Shown in pieces: positions 45,150 to 54,235 of a stretch of DNA of 64,000 nucleotides; position 1 is the stretch's first letter, and each line of letters begins with the position of its first letter. The stretch lies in NCBI GenBank assembly GCA_030065235.1, contig JASJDC010000001.1, positions 430,268-494,267 on the forward strand, in the 5' to 3' direction. The translations under genes were made by a program, and so were the position numbers. The notes under the pieces are model-generated. The model saw nothing but the letters and a program-made list of their open reading frames with translations. It ran no database searches and was not told where the DNA came from. This stretch comes from Alphaproteobacteria bacterium (GTDB lineage: Bacteria; Pseudomonadota; Alphaproteobacteria; UBA8366; Aestuariispiraceae).

Positions 45150-45845
45150 TCAGGCGGCGACCATCGGGATCTTATGCTCCCCGCAGAGCAGCCGCGCGCT
45201 GTGTTTGGCCCAGGCGTTGAGGCTGCAGCTCGGACAGGTGAACTTTTGCCGCGCGCCGGACTTGTCGCCGTCTTCTTCCTCCGCCCCGCCCGGCGCCTTC
45301 GGCGTTTTGGCCTCGGCCGCAACGGGGCGCTCGGACCAGCGCAGGGCGAAGCGGCGCTGTTCCAACTGGCGCATCGCATTCTCGAACGCGCCGCCGGGCA
45401 GGATATAGTGGGACATCGTATCGCCGGTCTCCTTGCCGCCCGGCTCGCCCGTATGAGAAGGTTGCAGGCCGAGCGCCTTCATCCGGTCCGCCCATTGGCG
45501 ATTGTGATACGAGCCTCGGCCGGGCTTGCCGTAATGATGCTGCCAGAGATGGACCATCTCGTGGACCAGCGTCGCCAGGGTCGCGGCGAGGGACCGGTCC
45601 TGAAAATGACGCGGGTTCAGCGCGATCTCATCGCAGAGCTCGCCCAGATCGGCGCCGAACCGGTCGCCCGCAAAATACCCGAAACACCGACCGTGCCGGC
45701 GCAGGGTGATGACGCAGTCCGGCAGACGGTTGTCGAACAGCCGCGCGTTGAAATACTCATAGGCGCGCTGAAGCGTGTCGTAAATCTCCGGCGTCGGCGG
45801 CGGCCCGCTGCGGCGGGGACGCTCGGTATAGCGGTCTTCTGGCAT
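45150..45845 (-). CDS. SprT-like zinc metalloprotease domain protein
   Basis: 231 aa. SprT domain (about 22-140) with EIYDTLQRAYEYFNARLF and the HExxH motif at 95-99 in LVHEMVHLWQHHYGK plus further histidines. C-terminal zinc ribbon CPSCSLNAWAKHS..LCGEH. SprT/Spartan proteins cut DNA-protein crosslinks, so in a mobile element this could clear relaxase or other adducts (inference). ATG 45845 (MPEDRYTERP) is preferred over a longer frame. Convergent with DUF736, with 72 bases between. Confidence 0.87.
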   Translation of the reverse strand: MPEDRYTERPRRSGPPPTPEIYDTLQRAYEYFNARLFDNRLPDCVITLRRHGRCFGYFAGDRFGADLGELCDEIALNPRHFQDRSLAATLATLVHEMVHLWQHHYGKPGRGSYHNRQWADRMKALGLQPSHTGEPGGKETGDTMSHYILPGGAFENAMRQLEQRRFALRWSERPVAAEAKTPKAPGGAEEEDGDKSGARQKFTCPSCSLNAWAKHSARLLCGEHKIPMVAA

Positions 45846-46417
45846 GGCGGCGAGACTCCTCTGTCTCACCGAGCCTAGGTCGGCGATCCGGCGCGCCGCC
45901 TCACGACGCCCTCAGCGAAGATGGGGCGGGGGCGCGTCCACAAGCGGACCGGGCCCTCGACGCTGGCGCGTCCCAAGCCCCGCCGGCGGGTCTTGGCCAT
46001 ACGGTATCGGTCCCTCGCGCAGGATGCGGAGGCGCCGGCGGACCGGCGCCGCTTGTTCGCGCGTGCCGGGCACGCGCAGGGAACCCTGATTGTCAGCTTA
46101 TATCGGAACCGGGGACGCGCTGCTGTGGGTCAACGCTCTTCCGCCGTAAGGCGTCGCTGCGCCTCGATCGTCAATAAACCCCTTCCGTGGCCGCGAGAGG
46201 GGCGCGGGCGCGCCTGACGGTCTCCCGAGAAGAGCGCCGCCGGTCCCGGCTCTGACCCATCCCCGCTTCCGATCGACCGCCGGGCTGCGGCGCGCGCATC
46301 CGCGCGCAGGTTTTTGCCTTTCTCTCCGGACGCTCGGCGCTGGCCAAGGGTTCATGCGCGGGGGTGAAGGGTTCGCTTCCGCTCATCAACTCACCATCCA
46401 TGGAAAGGAGTCAAATC
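45846..46417. other. Non-coding gap before the ParB-like gene
   Basis: About 570 GC-rich bases with several short frames on both strands but none that I recognise. The ribosome site AAAGGAG for the next gene is at 46404-46410. It may hold divergent promoters and parS-like sites; I see none with confidence. Confidence 0.45.
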
Positions 46418-48133
46418 ATGGAACTGAAAACAATCGACTTGGAGAAACTCAAGACCACGAAGGTCAATGTACGAAAGAAGGATGCGAAGGAGATGGCCGA
46501 TCTTCTGCCCAGCATCCGCGCGCTCGGGCTGTTGCAGCCCTTGCTGGTGCGGCCCAATTGCGATGGGTATGAGGTTGTGGCGGGCGGCAGACGGCTGCAG
46601 GCGCTGCGGACGCTCGCCGAGGAAGGCGGGAAGGCGGCGCCCGTTCCTTGCATCGTGATGGCGGCGGGCGATGACGCGCGGGCTATCGAAGCGTCCTTGG
46701 CGGAGAATATCGCGCGCCTGCCGATGGATGAAATCGACCAGTACAAGGCCTTCGCCGCGCTGATCAAACAGGGGCTGGACGCGGAAAGCATCGCGGCCCG
46801 GTTCGGGGTGACCGAGCGTCTCGTGCGCCAGAGGCTCGCCATCGCCAACCTGGCGGCGCCGATCCTCACAGCCTACCGCAACGGCGATATCCATGTGAAT
46901 ACGGTGCGGCTGCTCACCATGGCCACGCCGAAACAGCAGAAAGCATGGCTCGCGCTTTATCGGGGCGACGCGGCGCGGGCGCCGGAAGGCTACCGCCTCA
47001 AATGCTGGCTCTTCGGCGGGGCTGAGATCGAGACCGGCGTGGCGCTGTTCGACCTCGACCTCTATCCCGGCAATCTTGTCGCCGACCTCTTCGGGGAGGC
47101 GACCTACTTCGACGATGCGGAGGCGTTTTGGGCCTTGCAGAGCAGCGCGATCGCCGAGGCGGCGGCGCGCTATCGCGCCGAAGGATGGACGGATGTGATC
47201 GTGCTGGATATCGGCGAGCCGTGGTTCGCCTATGAGCATGTGGACACGGCCAAGGAGGATGGCGGCAAGGTCTTCATCCGGCCGACCCGAAACGGGGAAG
47301 TGCTGTTCTATGAGGGCCAGCTTCACCGGAAGGAGGCGCGCAAGAGACAGGCGGCGGCCGACACCGCGTCGGAGCCGTCCCCGCCCTCCAAACCGGAAAT
47401 CACCCACGCCATGCAGAACTATCTGGCGCTTCACCGCCATGCGGCGGTGCGGGCGGCGTTGCTTGGGCGGCGCGGTCTCGCCCTGCGTCTGGCCGTGGCT
47501 CAGATCATCGCGGGCTCCGGCTTGTGGACAGTCTGCGCCGATCCGCAGAAAGCCCAATCGCCCGCCATCGGCGAAAGCCTCGCGGCGAACAAGGCCGAGG
47601 CCGTCCTGCGCGGGGAACGGAACGCCGTAAAAGCGCTTCTTGAGATCGAGAGTCCGCCCAACCATCCGGTGGCCCGGCGATCCGCCGATCATGCGGAAGG
47701 GGGCGACCTTCACTCGCTGTTTGCGAAGCTGATCGAACTCAAGGACGCCGATGTCATGCGCATCCTTGCCTATGTCGTCGCGGAAACACTGCCCTGTGGC
47801 GGCGATCTGGTTGAGGCGCTCGGTCAGGTTCTCAAGGTGGATATGGCGGATTGCTGGGTTCCCGACCAGACTTTCTTCGATCTCCTGCGGGACAAACCGG
47901 CGATCAACGCCATGGTCCGGGAAGCCGCCGGCAAGAACGCGGCGGACGCGCATGTCGTCTCAACGGCGAAGGTCCAGAAATCGATCCTTCAAGATTGCCT
48001 CAAGGGCGAGCGGGATGGCGGGAAAGCCGATTGGACGCCGCGCTATATGCAGTTTCCCATGAAGGCCTGCACAAAGCGGGGCGGCATCCGCGCCATGGAG
48101 GAATGGGCGCTGATCAAACGCTGCTACCGCTGA
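46418..48133 (+). CDS. ParB/RepB/Spo0J-type DNA-binding protein
   Basis: 571 aa, long for ParB. N-terminal ParB nuclease-fold domain: LKTTKVNVRKKDAKEMADLLPSIRALGLLQPLLVRP and YEVVAGGRRLQALR, with the SLAENIARLPMDEIDQYKAF helix, followed by the HTH GLDAESIAARFGVTERLVRQRLAIANL (each read separately). The remaining 370 residues resemble the extended ParB-like proteins of alphaproteobacterial islands. ATG 46418 has a perfect ribosome site. Probably a regulator or maintenance protein of the element; no ParA is beside it. Confidence 0.88.
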   Translation: MELKTIDLEKLKTTKVNVRKKDAKEMADLLPSIRALGLLQPLLVRPNCDGYEVVAGGRRLQALRTLAEEGGKAAPVPCIVMAAGDDARAIEASLAENIARLPMDEIDQYKAFAALIKQGLDAESIAARFGVTERLVRQRLAIANLAAPILTAYRNGDIHVNTVRLLTMATPKQQKAWLALYRGDAARAPEGYRLKCWLFGGAEIETGVALFDLDLYPGNLVADLFGEATYFDDAEAFWALQSSAIAEAAARYRAEGWTDVIVLDIGEPWFAYEHVDTAKEDGGKVFIRPTRNGEVLFYEGQLHRKEARKRQAAADTASEPSPPSKPEITHAMQNYLALHRHAAVRAALLGRRGLALRLAVAQIIAGSGLWTVCADPQKAQSPAIGESLAANKAEAVLRGERNAVKALLEIESPPNHPVARRSADHAEGGDLHSLFAKLIELKDADVMRILAYVVAETLPCGGDLVEALGQVLKVDMADCWVPDQTFFDLLRDKPAINAMVREAAGKNAADAHVVSTAKVQKSILQDCLKGERDGGKADWTPRYMQFPMKACTKRGGIRAMEEWALIKRCYR

Positions 48134-48189
48134 TCGCTACAGACCGGCGATCCACTAGGCCGTCGGGCGCAGGCGCGTCCGGCGGCCTC

Positions 48190-48415
48190 TATTTATGAAA
48201 AATCAGGGAAATCCGCGCGGGAAAACAAGGCGATTAACAGTCAAGCCCGAATTGGAATGTACATTACAAAAACCGATTCCCTACGCGAAGAAGCAACCGA
48301 ACAACGACCCACAGGAAATACACGATAAAATATAGCACTCAATAGACAGAAAATACACACCAATGATAAATATTAGAACAATCTTAAACTCTTTCTCCTA
48401 CACTTGACATAAGAC
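48190..48415. other. AT-rich non-coding segment between ParB-like gene and oriT candidate
   Basis: Over 200 bases of clearly AT-rich sequence (for example around 48320-48390) in an otherwise GC-rich element. No frame is open. Such a segment next to hairpins and a relaxase operon suits strand opening at an origin, but replication genes are absent. Confidence 0.55.
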
Positions 48416-48525
48416 CGGTTGAAACAAAAGGGAACACAAGGTGTGCGGGGTATTACCCCCCGCCAACCTTGAGGGGGGACGTCCCGTCCCCCGCTAACCC
48501 CCCTGGGACGCGCTAGGTTCAACCG
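48416..48525. other. Candidate origin of transfer (oriT)
   Basis: An outer 8-bp inverted repeat CGGTTGAA (48416-48423) / TTCAACCG (48518-48525) encloses two hairpins: GCGGGG-N7-CCCCGC (48445-48463) and GGGGGAC-GTCCC-GTCCCCC (48474-48492). It lies 163 bases upstream of the ribbon-helix-helix and relaxase genes, the usual place for oriT. The nic site cannot be named from sequence alone. Confidence 0.6.
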
Positions 48526-48687
48526 ATCCCTTTGGAATCGGCTTTGCCAAGCGCGTGCACCGACCAACCGGCGCAACACAACCGACCCGCGCGCGCCACG
48601 ACCGACCCACCGGACAACACGAACCGGCGGCGTGAGGAGGCGATGAGGGAAGCAACGCCGCCGCCGGTCTAGAACCAAGAAGGAGCC

Positions 48688-49047
48688 ATGCCGACAGAAA
48701 AACCGAAGACCAAACGACAACCTCCCACCAGCATCCGGCTGCGGCCGGACGTGCTCGCCCATCTGCACGCCACGAAAGACCGCACCGGCAAATCCCTCTC
48801 GGCTCAGGTCAATGAAGCTTTTGGGGAGGCCTTCTCCAATATCGAGACGCCCCGACAGCAGCGCCGACCGCCGATTGAAAAAGCCCTGCTCGCGCAAATG
48901 CTGGGTGAGCTCGCCGTGCTGAAGGCCAAGGCGCATGAAATTGCGCTTGCTGGCGGCGATAACAGCGCCCTCCTCCTCGAAGAAATCCGCGACAGTCTGA
49001 TCGAGCTGCGCACGATCCTGATGCGGCTGTTGGGGCGGCGGCGGTGA
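48688..49047 (+). CDS. Ribbon-helix-helix relaxosome accessory protein (MobC-like)
   Basis: 119 aa. N-terminal TSIRLRPDVLAHLHATKDRTGKSLSAQVNEAF matches an RHH DNA-binding fold, followed by a helical C-terminal part ending in LLGRRR. AAGGAG precedes ATG 48688. Its stop overlaps the GTG start of the relaxase (GTGA), a standard coupled pair in mobilisation operons. It likely binds oriT. Confidence 0.82.
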   Translation: MPTEKPKTKRQPPTSIRLRPDVLAHLHATKDRTGKSLSAQVNEAFGEAFSNIETPRQQRRPPIEKALLAQMLGELAVLKAKAHEIALAGGDNSALLLEEIRDSLIELRTILMRLLGRRR

Positions 49048-50756
49048 TCCCGTTCGGCTCGCAGCGCGGCAATGGCGGCGATCTCGCGGTTCATCTGCAG
49101 AACGCGCAGGACAATGAGTATGTCGAGATCGCTGATCTGCGCGGGGCGCTCGCCGAGGACCTGAACGGCGCCTTCGCCGAATGGGAGGCGCAGGCTCACG
49201 GCATGACCCAATGCCGGAACTATCTCTACAGCCTGTCGATCAATCCCGACCAGCGCCAGGGTCGGCTCACGCGCGATCAGTATGACGATTATATCAGCCG
49301 CGCCGAGGACAGTCTCGGCCTGTTCGGCCAGCCGCGCGCCGTCGTCTTCCATATCAAGGACGAGCGCGAACACTGCCATGTCGTCTGGTCACGGATCGAC
49401 ATCCAGGATCAGAAGGCGATCCAGATCCCGTTCGACCGGCAAAAGCTGATGATGGTGACGCGCGCGTTCGCCCGCGACCATGGGCTCAAGCTGCCGGACG
49501 GCTATTACAAGGACCGCGACGCTGACCTCGAGAAGAACAAACAGCTCTCGCTCTACGAGAAGAACCAGCAGGATGTCAGCGGCCTGACCAAGGAAGATCG
49601 GATCGCGCTGGTCACCGATCTTTGGCGCCAAAGCGACAGCGCCAAGGCCTTCGTCGCCGGTCTTGAGCAGAACGGCTATATGCTCGCCACGGGGCGGCGG
49701 CCCTATATCCTCGTCGACAGTCTCGGCAATATGAACGCGCTGCCCAAACTGATCGGCGACAACAGTATTCGCACCAAAGACATCCGCGCCTTCCTGGAGG
49801 GCGACTATCCGCCGGACGCGCTCCCCGAGGTCGAGGAAGCGCGCGCGCTCGTCGCCGAACACCGGGCGCAGCAGAAGGAGCATTCGGTCAAGGACAAGCA
49901 GCACGATCGGCGCGATCAGCTGAAAGACATGCATGAGAAACGCCGCACCCAGCTCGAGAAGGAAATCGCCGAGAAACTCGACCGCCAAAAGGCCGACCGG
50001 CTGGCCTTGGAAAACCGACAGGCGGATGCACGCAAACAGGCGCGATCCCTCTTCCTCGCCGAGTCAAAACGGCTACGGGAACAGCGAGAAGCGACCAAGC
50101 CCACCGGTCTCGCCGGCTTCCTCGCCCGCGTCACCGGCGCCGAGCTCCTCCGCCGTCAATTGCACAAACGCCAGGACCGTCAGCGGCACGCGGTCTATCA
50201 GCAGGAGAAACAAACGCGACAACTGGAGCAGCAGGCGAAACAGGAAGACCAACGCCAGCAACACCAAATCCAGGCAATGGAGCTCCGCCGCAAAGAACAG
50301 GCCCTCAAGGAACAACAGGCGCGCGAAACACAATCCCTCGAAAAGGCCTTCCAACTCGAACAGAACCGGAAATACCTCCAGGCCCACGGCCATGATCATG
50401 GCAAGGGACGGCCACTGGAGCACAAGCCAACCCTAACCCTCGACCTCACCCCACCCGGCCGCTTCGCCGTCCCCCACAAAGCCAAAACCCGCTTCGCCAA
50501 ACCCTCCCGCGAGAACCAGGAAAAGATCGACCGCTTCGCCGCAAAACAAGCGGCGACAACACCGACCAACCCGAACCTATCTCCGCAGCAATCGAACCCA
50601 AACCAGTCCGACATGAATCGCCAATTCTCAACGGCAAGCGAGCCGTTGCGAGGCGCCGACCAGGCGAACGCGTCAGGCGCCGAAGGCGAAACACGCTCAG
50701 AACCTCGGTTCACCCCCAATGGCCGCGGTGACAACTCGCAAGGGCGCGAAAGATAG
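49044..50756 (+). CDS. Relaxase / mobilisation nuclease
   Basis: 570 aa, GTG start coupled to the RHH gene. The N-terminal relaxase domain (about 1-220) has GGDLAVHLQNAQDNEYVEIADLRG-type start in parts and the HUH-like EREHCHVVWSRIDI with H110 and H112. The C-terminal half is a long, very charged helical region rich in Gln and Lys (about 280-470), typical of relaxase tails. It nicks and pilots DNA in transfer. Nucleophile tyrosine not assigned with certainty. Confidence 0.88.
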   Translation: MIPFGSQRGNGGDLAVHLQNAQDNEYVEIADLRGALAEDLNGAFAEWEAQAHGMTQCRNYLYSLSINPDQRQGRLTRDQYDDYISRAEDSLGLFGQPRAVVFHIKDEREHCHVVWSRIDIQDQKAIQIPFDRQKLMMVTRAFARDHGLKLPDGYYKDRDADLEKNKQLSLYEKNQQDVSGLTKEDRIALVTDLWRQSDSAKAFVAGLEQNGYMLATGRRPYILVDSLGNMNALPKLIGDNSIRTKDIRAFLEGDYPPDALPEVEEARALVAEHRAQQKEHSVKDKQHDRRDQLKDMHEKRRTQLEKEIAEKLDRQKADRLALENRQADARKQARSLFLAESKRLREQREATKPTGLAGFLARVTGAELLRRQLHKRQDRQRHAVYQQEKQTRQLEQQAKQEDQRQQHQIQAMELRRKEQALKEQQARETQSLEKAFQLEQNRKYLQAHGHDHGKGRPLEHKPTLTLDLTPPGRFAVPHKAKTRFAKPSRENQEKIDRFAAKQAATTPTNPNLSPQQSNPNQSDMNRQFSTASEPLRGADQANASGAEGETRSEPRFTPNGRGDNSQGRER

Positions 50757-51015
50757 TGTCCAATTCGCTATAGATTGTTTGCTGAATTATGGCGCAGTTC
50801 TTTGAACGACAATTTACTGTATTGGCAATGCGTCTTCGCCAATATCGCCGCGGCGCAGGCCACCCCTGCGGATCCTTCTTTCGGCAGACTTCCTGCGTCG
50901 AACGATCCGCGCCCGCGATCTGCTCCCACAGTGACATCCAGCGCAGGCCGGGCCCCTTGCGCGCGACGCCCGGTACTGTACGATTTGTCGATGGCGCACC
51001 GCGCCTGAGGGACAG
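50757..51015. other. Gap after the relaxase; TATTGGC inverted repeat
   Basis: No gene. TATTGGC (50820-50826) and GCCAATA (50838-50844) form a perfect 7-bp dyad with an 11-base loop. This is roughly where the accessory region ends, but no tRNA-Ser 3' repeat was found to prove a right border. Confidence 0.4.
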
Positions 51016-51017
51016 AT

Positions 51018-51028
51018 GGGGGGGGGGG
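51018..51028 (+). repeat. Eleven-G homopolymer tract at a start region
   Basis: Eleven consecutive G follow the ATG at 51016 and end 5 bases before ATG 51034. The tract forms the ribosome-binding stretch (with AG at 51029-51030). Slippage would change the spacing to ATG 51034 or the frame if ATG 51016 is used. Confidence 0.85.
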
Positions 51029-51033
51029 AGACA

Positions 51034-51360
51034 ATGACATTCTCGGAACGGTGGAAGTCGGCCTTTGAGCGGCGCGACAGCGAGGCGCTCGCAGATCTCA
51101 TCGACGACAGCTTCGTCTTCGTGCGCCACCAGTCGGACACCGATATCGGCAAGGACGAGATGGTGCGGATCTGGTCGGCCGACGGCCCGCGCCCCGAAAG
51201 GCGGGCCTACCGCATCGTCTATGAGAACGCCGATATCTGCGTGTCCCACCAGTTCATCGACTTTCCCAGCGGCGACACAGAAGCGGTGATGGTCGTGATG
51301 CTTTTGAAGGACGGAAGACTCGTCCGTATGGAAACAGGAGCAACCCCCATAACGTCATAG
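51034..51360 (+). CDS. NTF2/SnoaL-like small protein
   Basis: 108 aa with the cone-shaped NTF2-like fold: TFSERWKSAFERRDSEALADLIDDSFVFVRH, then strands ending AVMVVMLLKDGRLVRMET. Such proteins are isomerases, dehydratases or ligand binders; no catalytic residue is decisive. It is preceded by the G11 tract, so expression may vary. Divergently placed from nothing obvious; the LysR gene is convergent. Confidence 0.7.
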   Translation: MTFSERWKSAFERRDSEALADLIDDSFVFVRHQSDTDIGKDEMVRIWSADGPRPERRAYRIVYENADICVSHQFIDFPSGDTEAVMVVMLLKDGRLVRMETGATPITS

Positions 51361-51612
51361 GGTCGCACCCTAGCCCAGGTGCAAGGATACTCGAGCGGAT
51401 CGAATGTAAGTATCTACGACACCCATCCCAGGACGCCGCCAAAGAGTGCGCGTTGGAACCCCTTGTCGTTGATTGAGCATTGGCCAGCGCCAAAGGTCGG
51501 TTCACGCAATGACGGCTACTGCCGGCAGCCAACCAAGACTCGCCTGCCCCGCTGACTCACCCGAATCCATTTACGCGCCGATAGCGTCGTTTCCAGTTTC
51601 CAAGCGCGGAAA
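51361..51612. other. Short non-coding gap
   Basis: No gene, repeat or terminator recognised between the convergent NTF2-like and LysR genes. Confidence 0.4.
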
Positions 51613-52515
51613 TTATCTGGGCAACAAATTTCTTTTCCGAACATTCCGGCGAATGAAGTCCGCCAGCAAGCGAATGCGGAGAGGAACGGCGGCGTTCGCG
51701 CTGTAGACGATGTGCAGCGGGAGGCTCGGCGGCGACCAATCTGGTAACAGCCGCACCAGACGCCCGGACTTCAGATGGTCCGCCATCACCCATTCAGGCA
51801 TCATCACCACGCCTGCGCCCGCCGCCGCATATTCCACCAGAGTGTCGCCTTGATCAGCGATCAGGGCGCTGTTGATCGCCACTTCCTCGATCTCATCGTC
51901 CTTGGTGAACCGCCAAGTCTGAGCCGATCTCATTCTGCTAAAGGCGACGCATTGATGCGCTGTGAGGTCCGCGGGCCTTTCAAGTCTGGCCGCCTTCTTC
52001 AGATAGGATGGAGCCGCCGCAAGGGACAACGGATTAGACGAAATTCGGGAGGCGATGAGGGTCGAGTCTTCCAGGTGGCGGGCGCGAACAGCTAGATCGA
52101 CACCCGTACCGACAATGTCCACATGTTGTTCGGTCAGAAAAGCGAGCACCTCGATGCTGGGGTATTCTCGAACAAACTCCGCCACCAGAGGCGCGATGAT
52201 CAGCCGCGATAGGACTGGCGACAGGGAAAGCCGCACAAGCCCGGTGGGCGTTTGTGCGTCAGTCCGGATCTGGGTATCGGCGGCGTTCAGATCATCCAAA
52301 ATCCGTAAGCAATTCCGGAAATAGTCTTCTCCCAAGGTCGTCAGAGAGACTTCGCGCTGGTTGCGTCGAAGCAGCTGGACGCCGAGATGCTTCTCCAGCG
52401 CCGACACACGTTTGCTGATCGTGCCCTGCGCCAAACCCTCAAGCTTCGCCGCCTCGACAAAGCTCCTGGTCTGGGCGACACGGACGAAGGCGCGCATTGC
52501 AAGAACTTGATCCAT
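51613..52515 (-). CDS. LysR-family transcription regulator
   Basis: 300 aa, full length. N-terminal winged helix MDQVLAMRAFVRVAQTRSFVEAAKL..AQGTISKRVSALEKHLGVQLLRR, then a periplasmic-binding-type effector domain (about 90-295). It fits the DhcR/CrgA-like group. An ATTCTAGAAT palindrome 13 bases upstream of the start is a candidate binding site. Target gene not clear: nothing is closely divergent except a doubtful small frame. Confidence 0.93.
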   Translation of the reverse strand: MDQVLAMRAFVRVAQTRSFVEAAKLEGLAQGTISKRVSALEKHLGVQLLRRNQREVSLTTLGEDYFRNCLRILDDLNAADTQIRTDAQTPTGLVRLSLSPVLSRLIIAPLVAEFVREYPSIEVLAFLTEQHVDIVGTGVDLAVRARHLEDSTLIASRISSNPLSLAAAPSYLKKAARLERPADLTAHQCVAFSRMRSAQTWRFTKDDEIEEVAINSALIADQGDTLVEYAAAGAGVVMMPEWVMADHLKSGRLVRLLPDWSPPSLPLHIVYSANAAVPLRIRLLADFIRRNVRKRNLLPR

Positions 52516-52527
52516 ATAGATTATTCT

Positions 52528-52537
52528 ATTCTAGAAT
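52528..52537. promoter_or_regulatory. Candidate LysR-type site
   Basis: ATTCTAGAAT, a perfect 10-base palindrome in an AT-rich stretch just upstream of the LysR start. LysR proteins usually bind T-N11-A dyads and repress themselves; this one is shorter than a full site. Confidence 0.35.
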
Positions 52538-52803
52538 TGTACATATTCCTAGCCGAATGTGGGCTTGGTCGCAGGATTGTGACACGATCCTTCTCAGGCC
52601 AACGAGCCAATTAAGAACAATTTTTTCTAATGCACCCTCAAAAAGCGCGGCTTTTGCGGGAACGGGAGAACTGTGTCTGGCGATCGGTGAATCTGGAGCG
52701 ATGTGGCGACGACAAGGCGTGCTGATGAACGGTCGGACCGGTTTATCCGCGTCGGCGATACCGAGCCCGGATTGCGGCCATCGAACTGACAAAGGGGGGA
52801 ACA

Positions 52804-52977
52804 ATGGGACCGCAAGGTCAGCGACGTCGACGCCAATCTCTGACCCGCTTAATGGTCTGTCCACGGACGCTGAACGCGCGTGCGGCGGACGGTGCTCTTG
52901 GCTTTTTCACCTTTTGTGCGTTGCGGGTCCGGCGGGAGGGACGCCAGAACCAGCACCGCAATCTTTTCGGCGCATAG
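52804..52977 (+). CDS. Possible small basic protein, 57 aa
   Basis: MGPQGQRRRRQSLTRLMVC.. to ..NQHRNLFGA, with AAAGGGGGGA directly before ATG 52804. Arginine-rich, no domain. The ribosome site is excellent, but composition is what a random frame in GC-rich DNA would give. It lies 15 bases before the AraC gene, so it could be a leader peptide. The rest of 52516-52992 is empty. Confidence 0.25.
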   Translation: MGPQGQRRRRQSLTRLMVCPRTLNARAADGALGFFTFCALRVRREGRQNQHRNLFGA

Positions 52978-52992
52978 AGTGTGACGTGAGCC

Positions 52993-54063
52993 ATGGGTCA
53001 AGACATCCCATTGCTCACGGCCAGTTACCTCAAGTGCGCAATAGAGTTCGCCAAGGCCGAGCTTGGCGATCGCGGCTGCCGTCGCGCCCTGGCGGATGCC
53101 GGGCTGCCCGGATGCTTGCCGGCGCTAGAAGGATTCTTCGTACCGGAGGCTTCCGTTGCACTGTTCTTGGAGAGTGCGGCGCGCCAATCAGGCAACCCCT
53201 CACTCAGCGCCAGACTCGGCGAGCGTACCAATGTCGCCGCTCTCGGCGCTTGGGGGCGCTATATCGTGGAAGGAGAAACGCTTGGCGCCAGCCTGGAACG
53301 GTTCGACCAGGTGGCTGTCTGTTTCTGCAGCTACCAGGGCGTAAGGATCGCACGAACGGATGATCTGGTCTGGTTCGGGTTTCGGTTTGCAACATCAGAG
53401 CGCCGCCCGCAGATCCACCTTGGCCTCGCCGCGACCGGATTTCTCATCAGCATTGTGCGTTACTTTGCAGGGCCGGACTGGTTTCCGGAGAGCGTTCGAC
53501 TGGATGTTCCACCGCCGCCCGCCTCGCCGAGCGCATTGGAAGACATATTGCCGACCAACATCCAATACGATGCGGATTTCATCGGCTTGGCGCTTCCAAA
53601 GGAATTGCTTGCGCTTCAACGGCGATCTGGCTTGCCGCTTAGCGGCGTCACGGTGTCCGACGCTCTGCGCGCCCGACACCACCAGCCGTCCGAAAAATTC
53701 GAAGCGGCCGTGGAAGAGATCATCCGGGTGCAAATCGCAACGGGACAAGTCTGCCTCGACGCGGCGGCGCGCTCGCTCGATCTAGGCGTCCGAACCGTTC
53801 AGCGGACATTGGACGCAGCGGGTCTGGATTTTCGCCACATGACAAGCCGCGTAAGAATGGAGATTGCCCATGAGCATGTCAGGGAAACCGATCTACCACT
53901 GGGCGTGATCGCTGAATCGCTGGGCTATACGAACCAGTTCAACTTCTCGCGCGCATTTCGCAAGCACTTTGGGCAGTCCCCCTCCAAAGTCCGGAAACTG
54001 GCCGCGCCGAAGGACGAGGCTATCCCACGGGACCCGATCATCGAGCATTTGAGCACACGCTGA
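52993..54063 (+). CDS. AraC-family transcription regulator
   Basis: 356 aa. An N-terminal arabinose-binding-like domain of the OruR/ArgR type (about 20-215, with ALGAWGRYIVEGETLGASLERF) and a C-terminal double HTH (about 250-340): AARSLDLGVRTVQRTLDAAGLDFRHM and LPLGVIAESLGYTNQFNFSRAFRKHFGQSPSKVR. Such regulators often control amino acid or amine use; with gdmH about 1 kb downstream, guanidine-linked control is possible but unproven. Confidence 0.92.
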   Translation: MGQDIPLLTASYLKCAIEFAKAELGDRGCRRALADAGLPGCLPALEGFFVPEASVALFLESAARQSGNPSLSARLGERTNVAALGAWGRYIVEGETLGASLERFDQVAVCFCSYQGVRIARTDDLVWFGFRFATSERRPQIHLGLAATGFLISIVRYFAGPDWFPESVRLDVPPPPASPSALEDILPTNIQYDADFIGLALPKELLALQRRSGLPLSGVTVSDALRARHHQPSEKFEAAVEEIIRVQIATGQVCLDAAARSLDLGVRTVQRTLDAAGLDFRHMTSRVRMEIAHEHVRETDLPLGVIAESLGYTNQFNFSRAFRKHFGQSPSKVRKLAAPKDEAIPRDPIIEHLSTR

Positions 54064-54235
54064 AAAGACTCTCGGCAGATAAGGACTATCCTGTGAACCA
54101 AAAATAGGCGCCAAACTTAGAGGCGGGCTGCGACCGTCACGCATTCCGTCTTGAGCGCGCCCGAGCCGGAACGGGAAGCGAGCCAGGAGAAGAGAGCAGA
54201 GGGAGGTGAGCCCTGAATGGCTACTCTCGCCGCGC

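Noticed and set aside
46391..47953. A 520-codon frame opposite the ParB-like gene
   Set aside because: Mirror frame of a gene with a recognisable ParB and HTH domain and ribosome site.
48190..48415. Replication origin (oriV)
   Set aside because: AT-rich, but no iterons, DnaA-box cluster or Rep gene nearby; oriT-associated opening region is a simpler reading.
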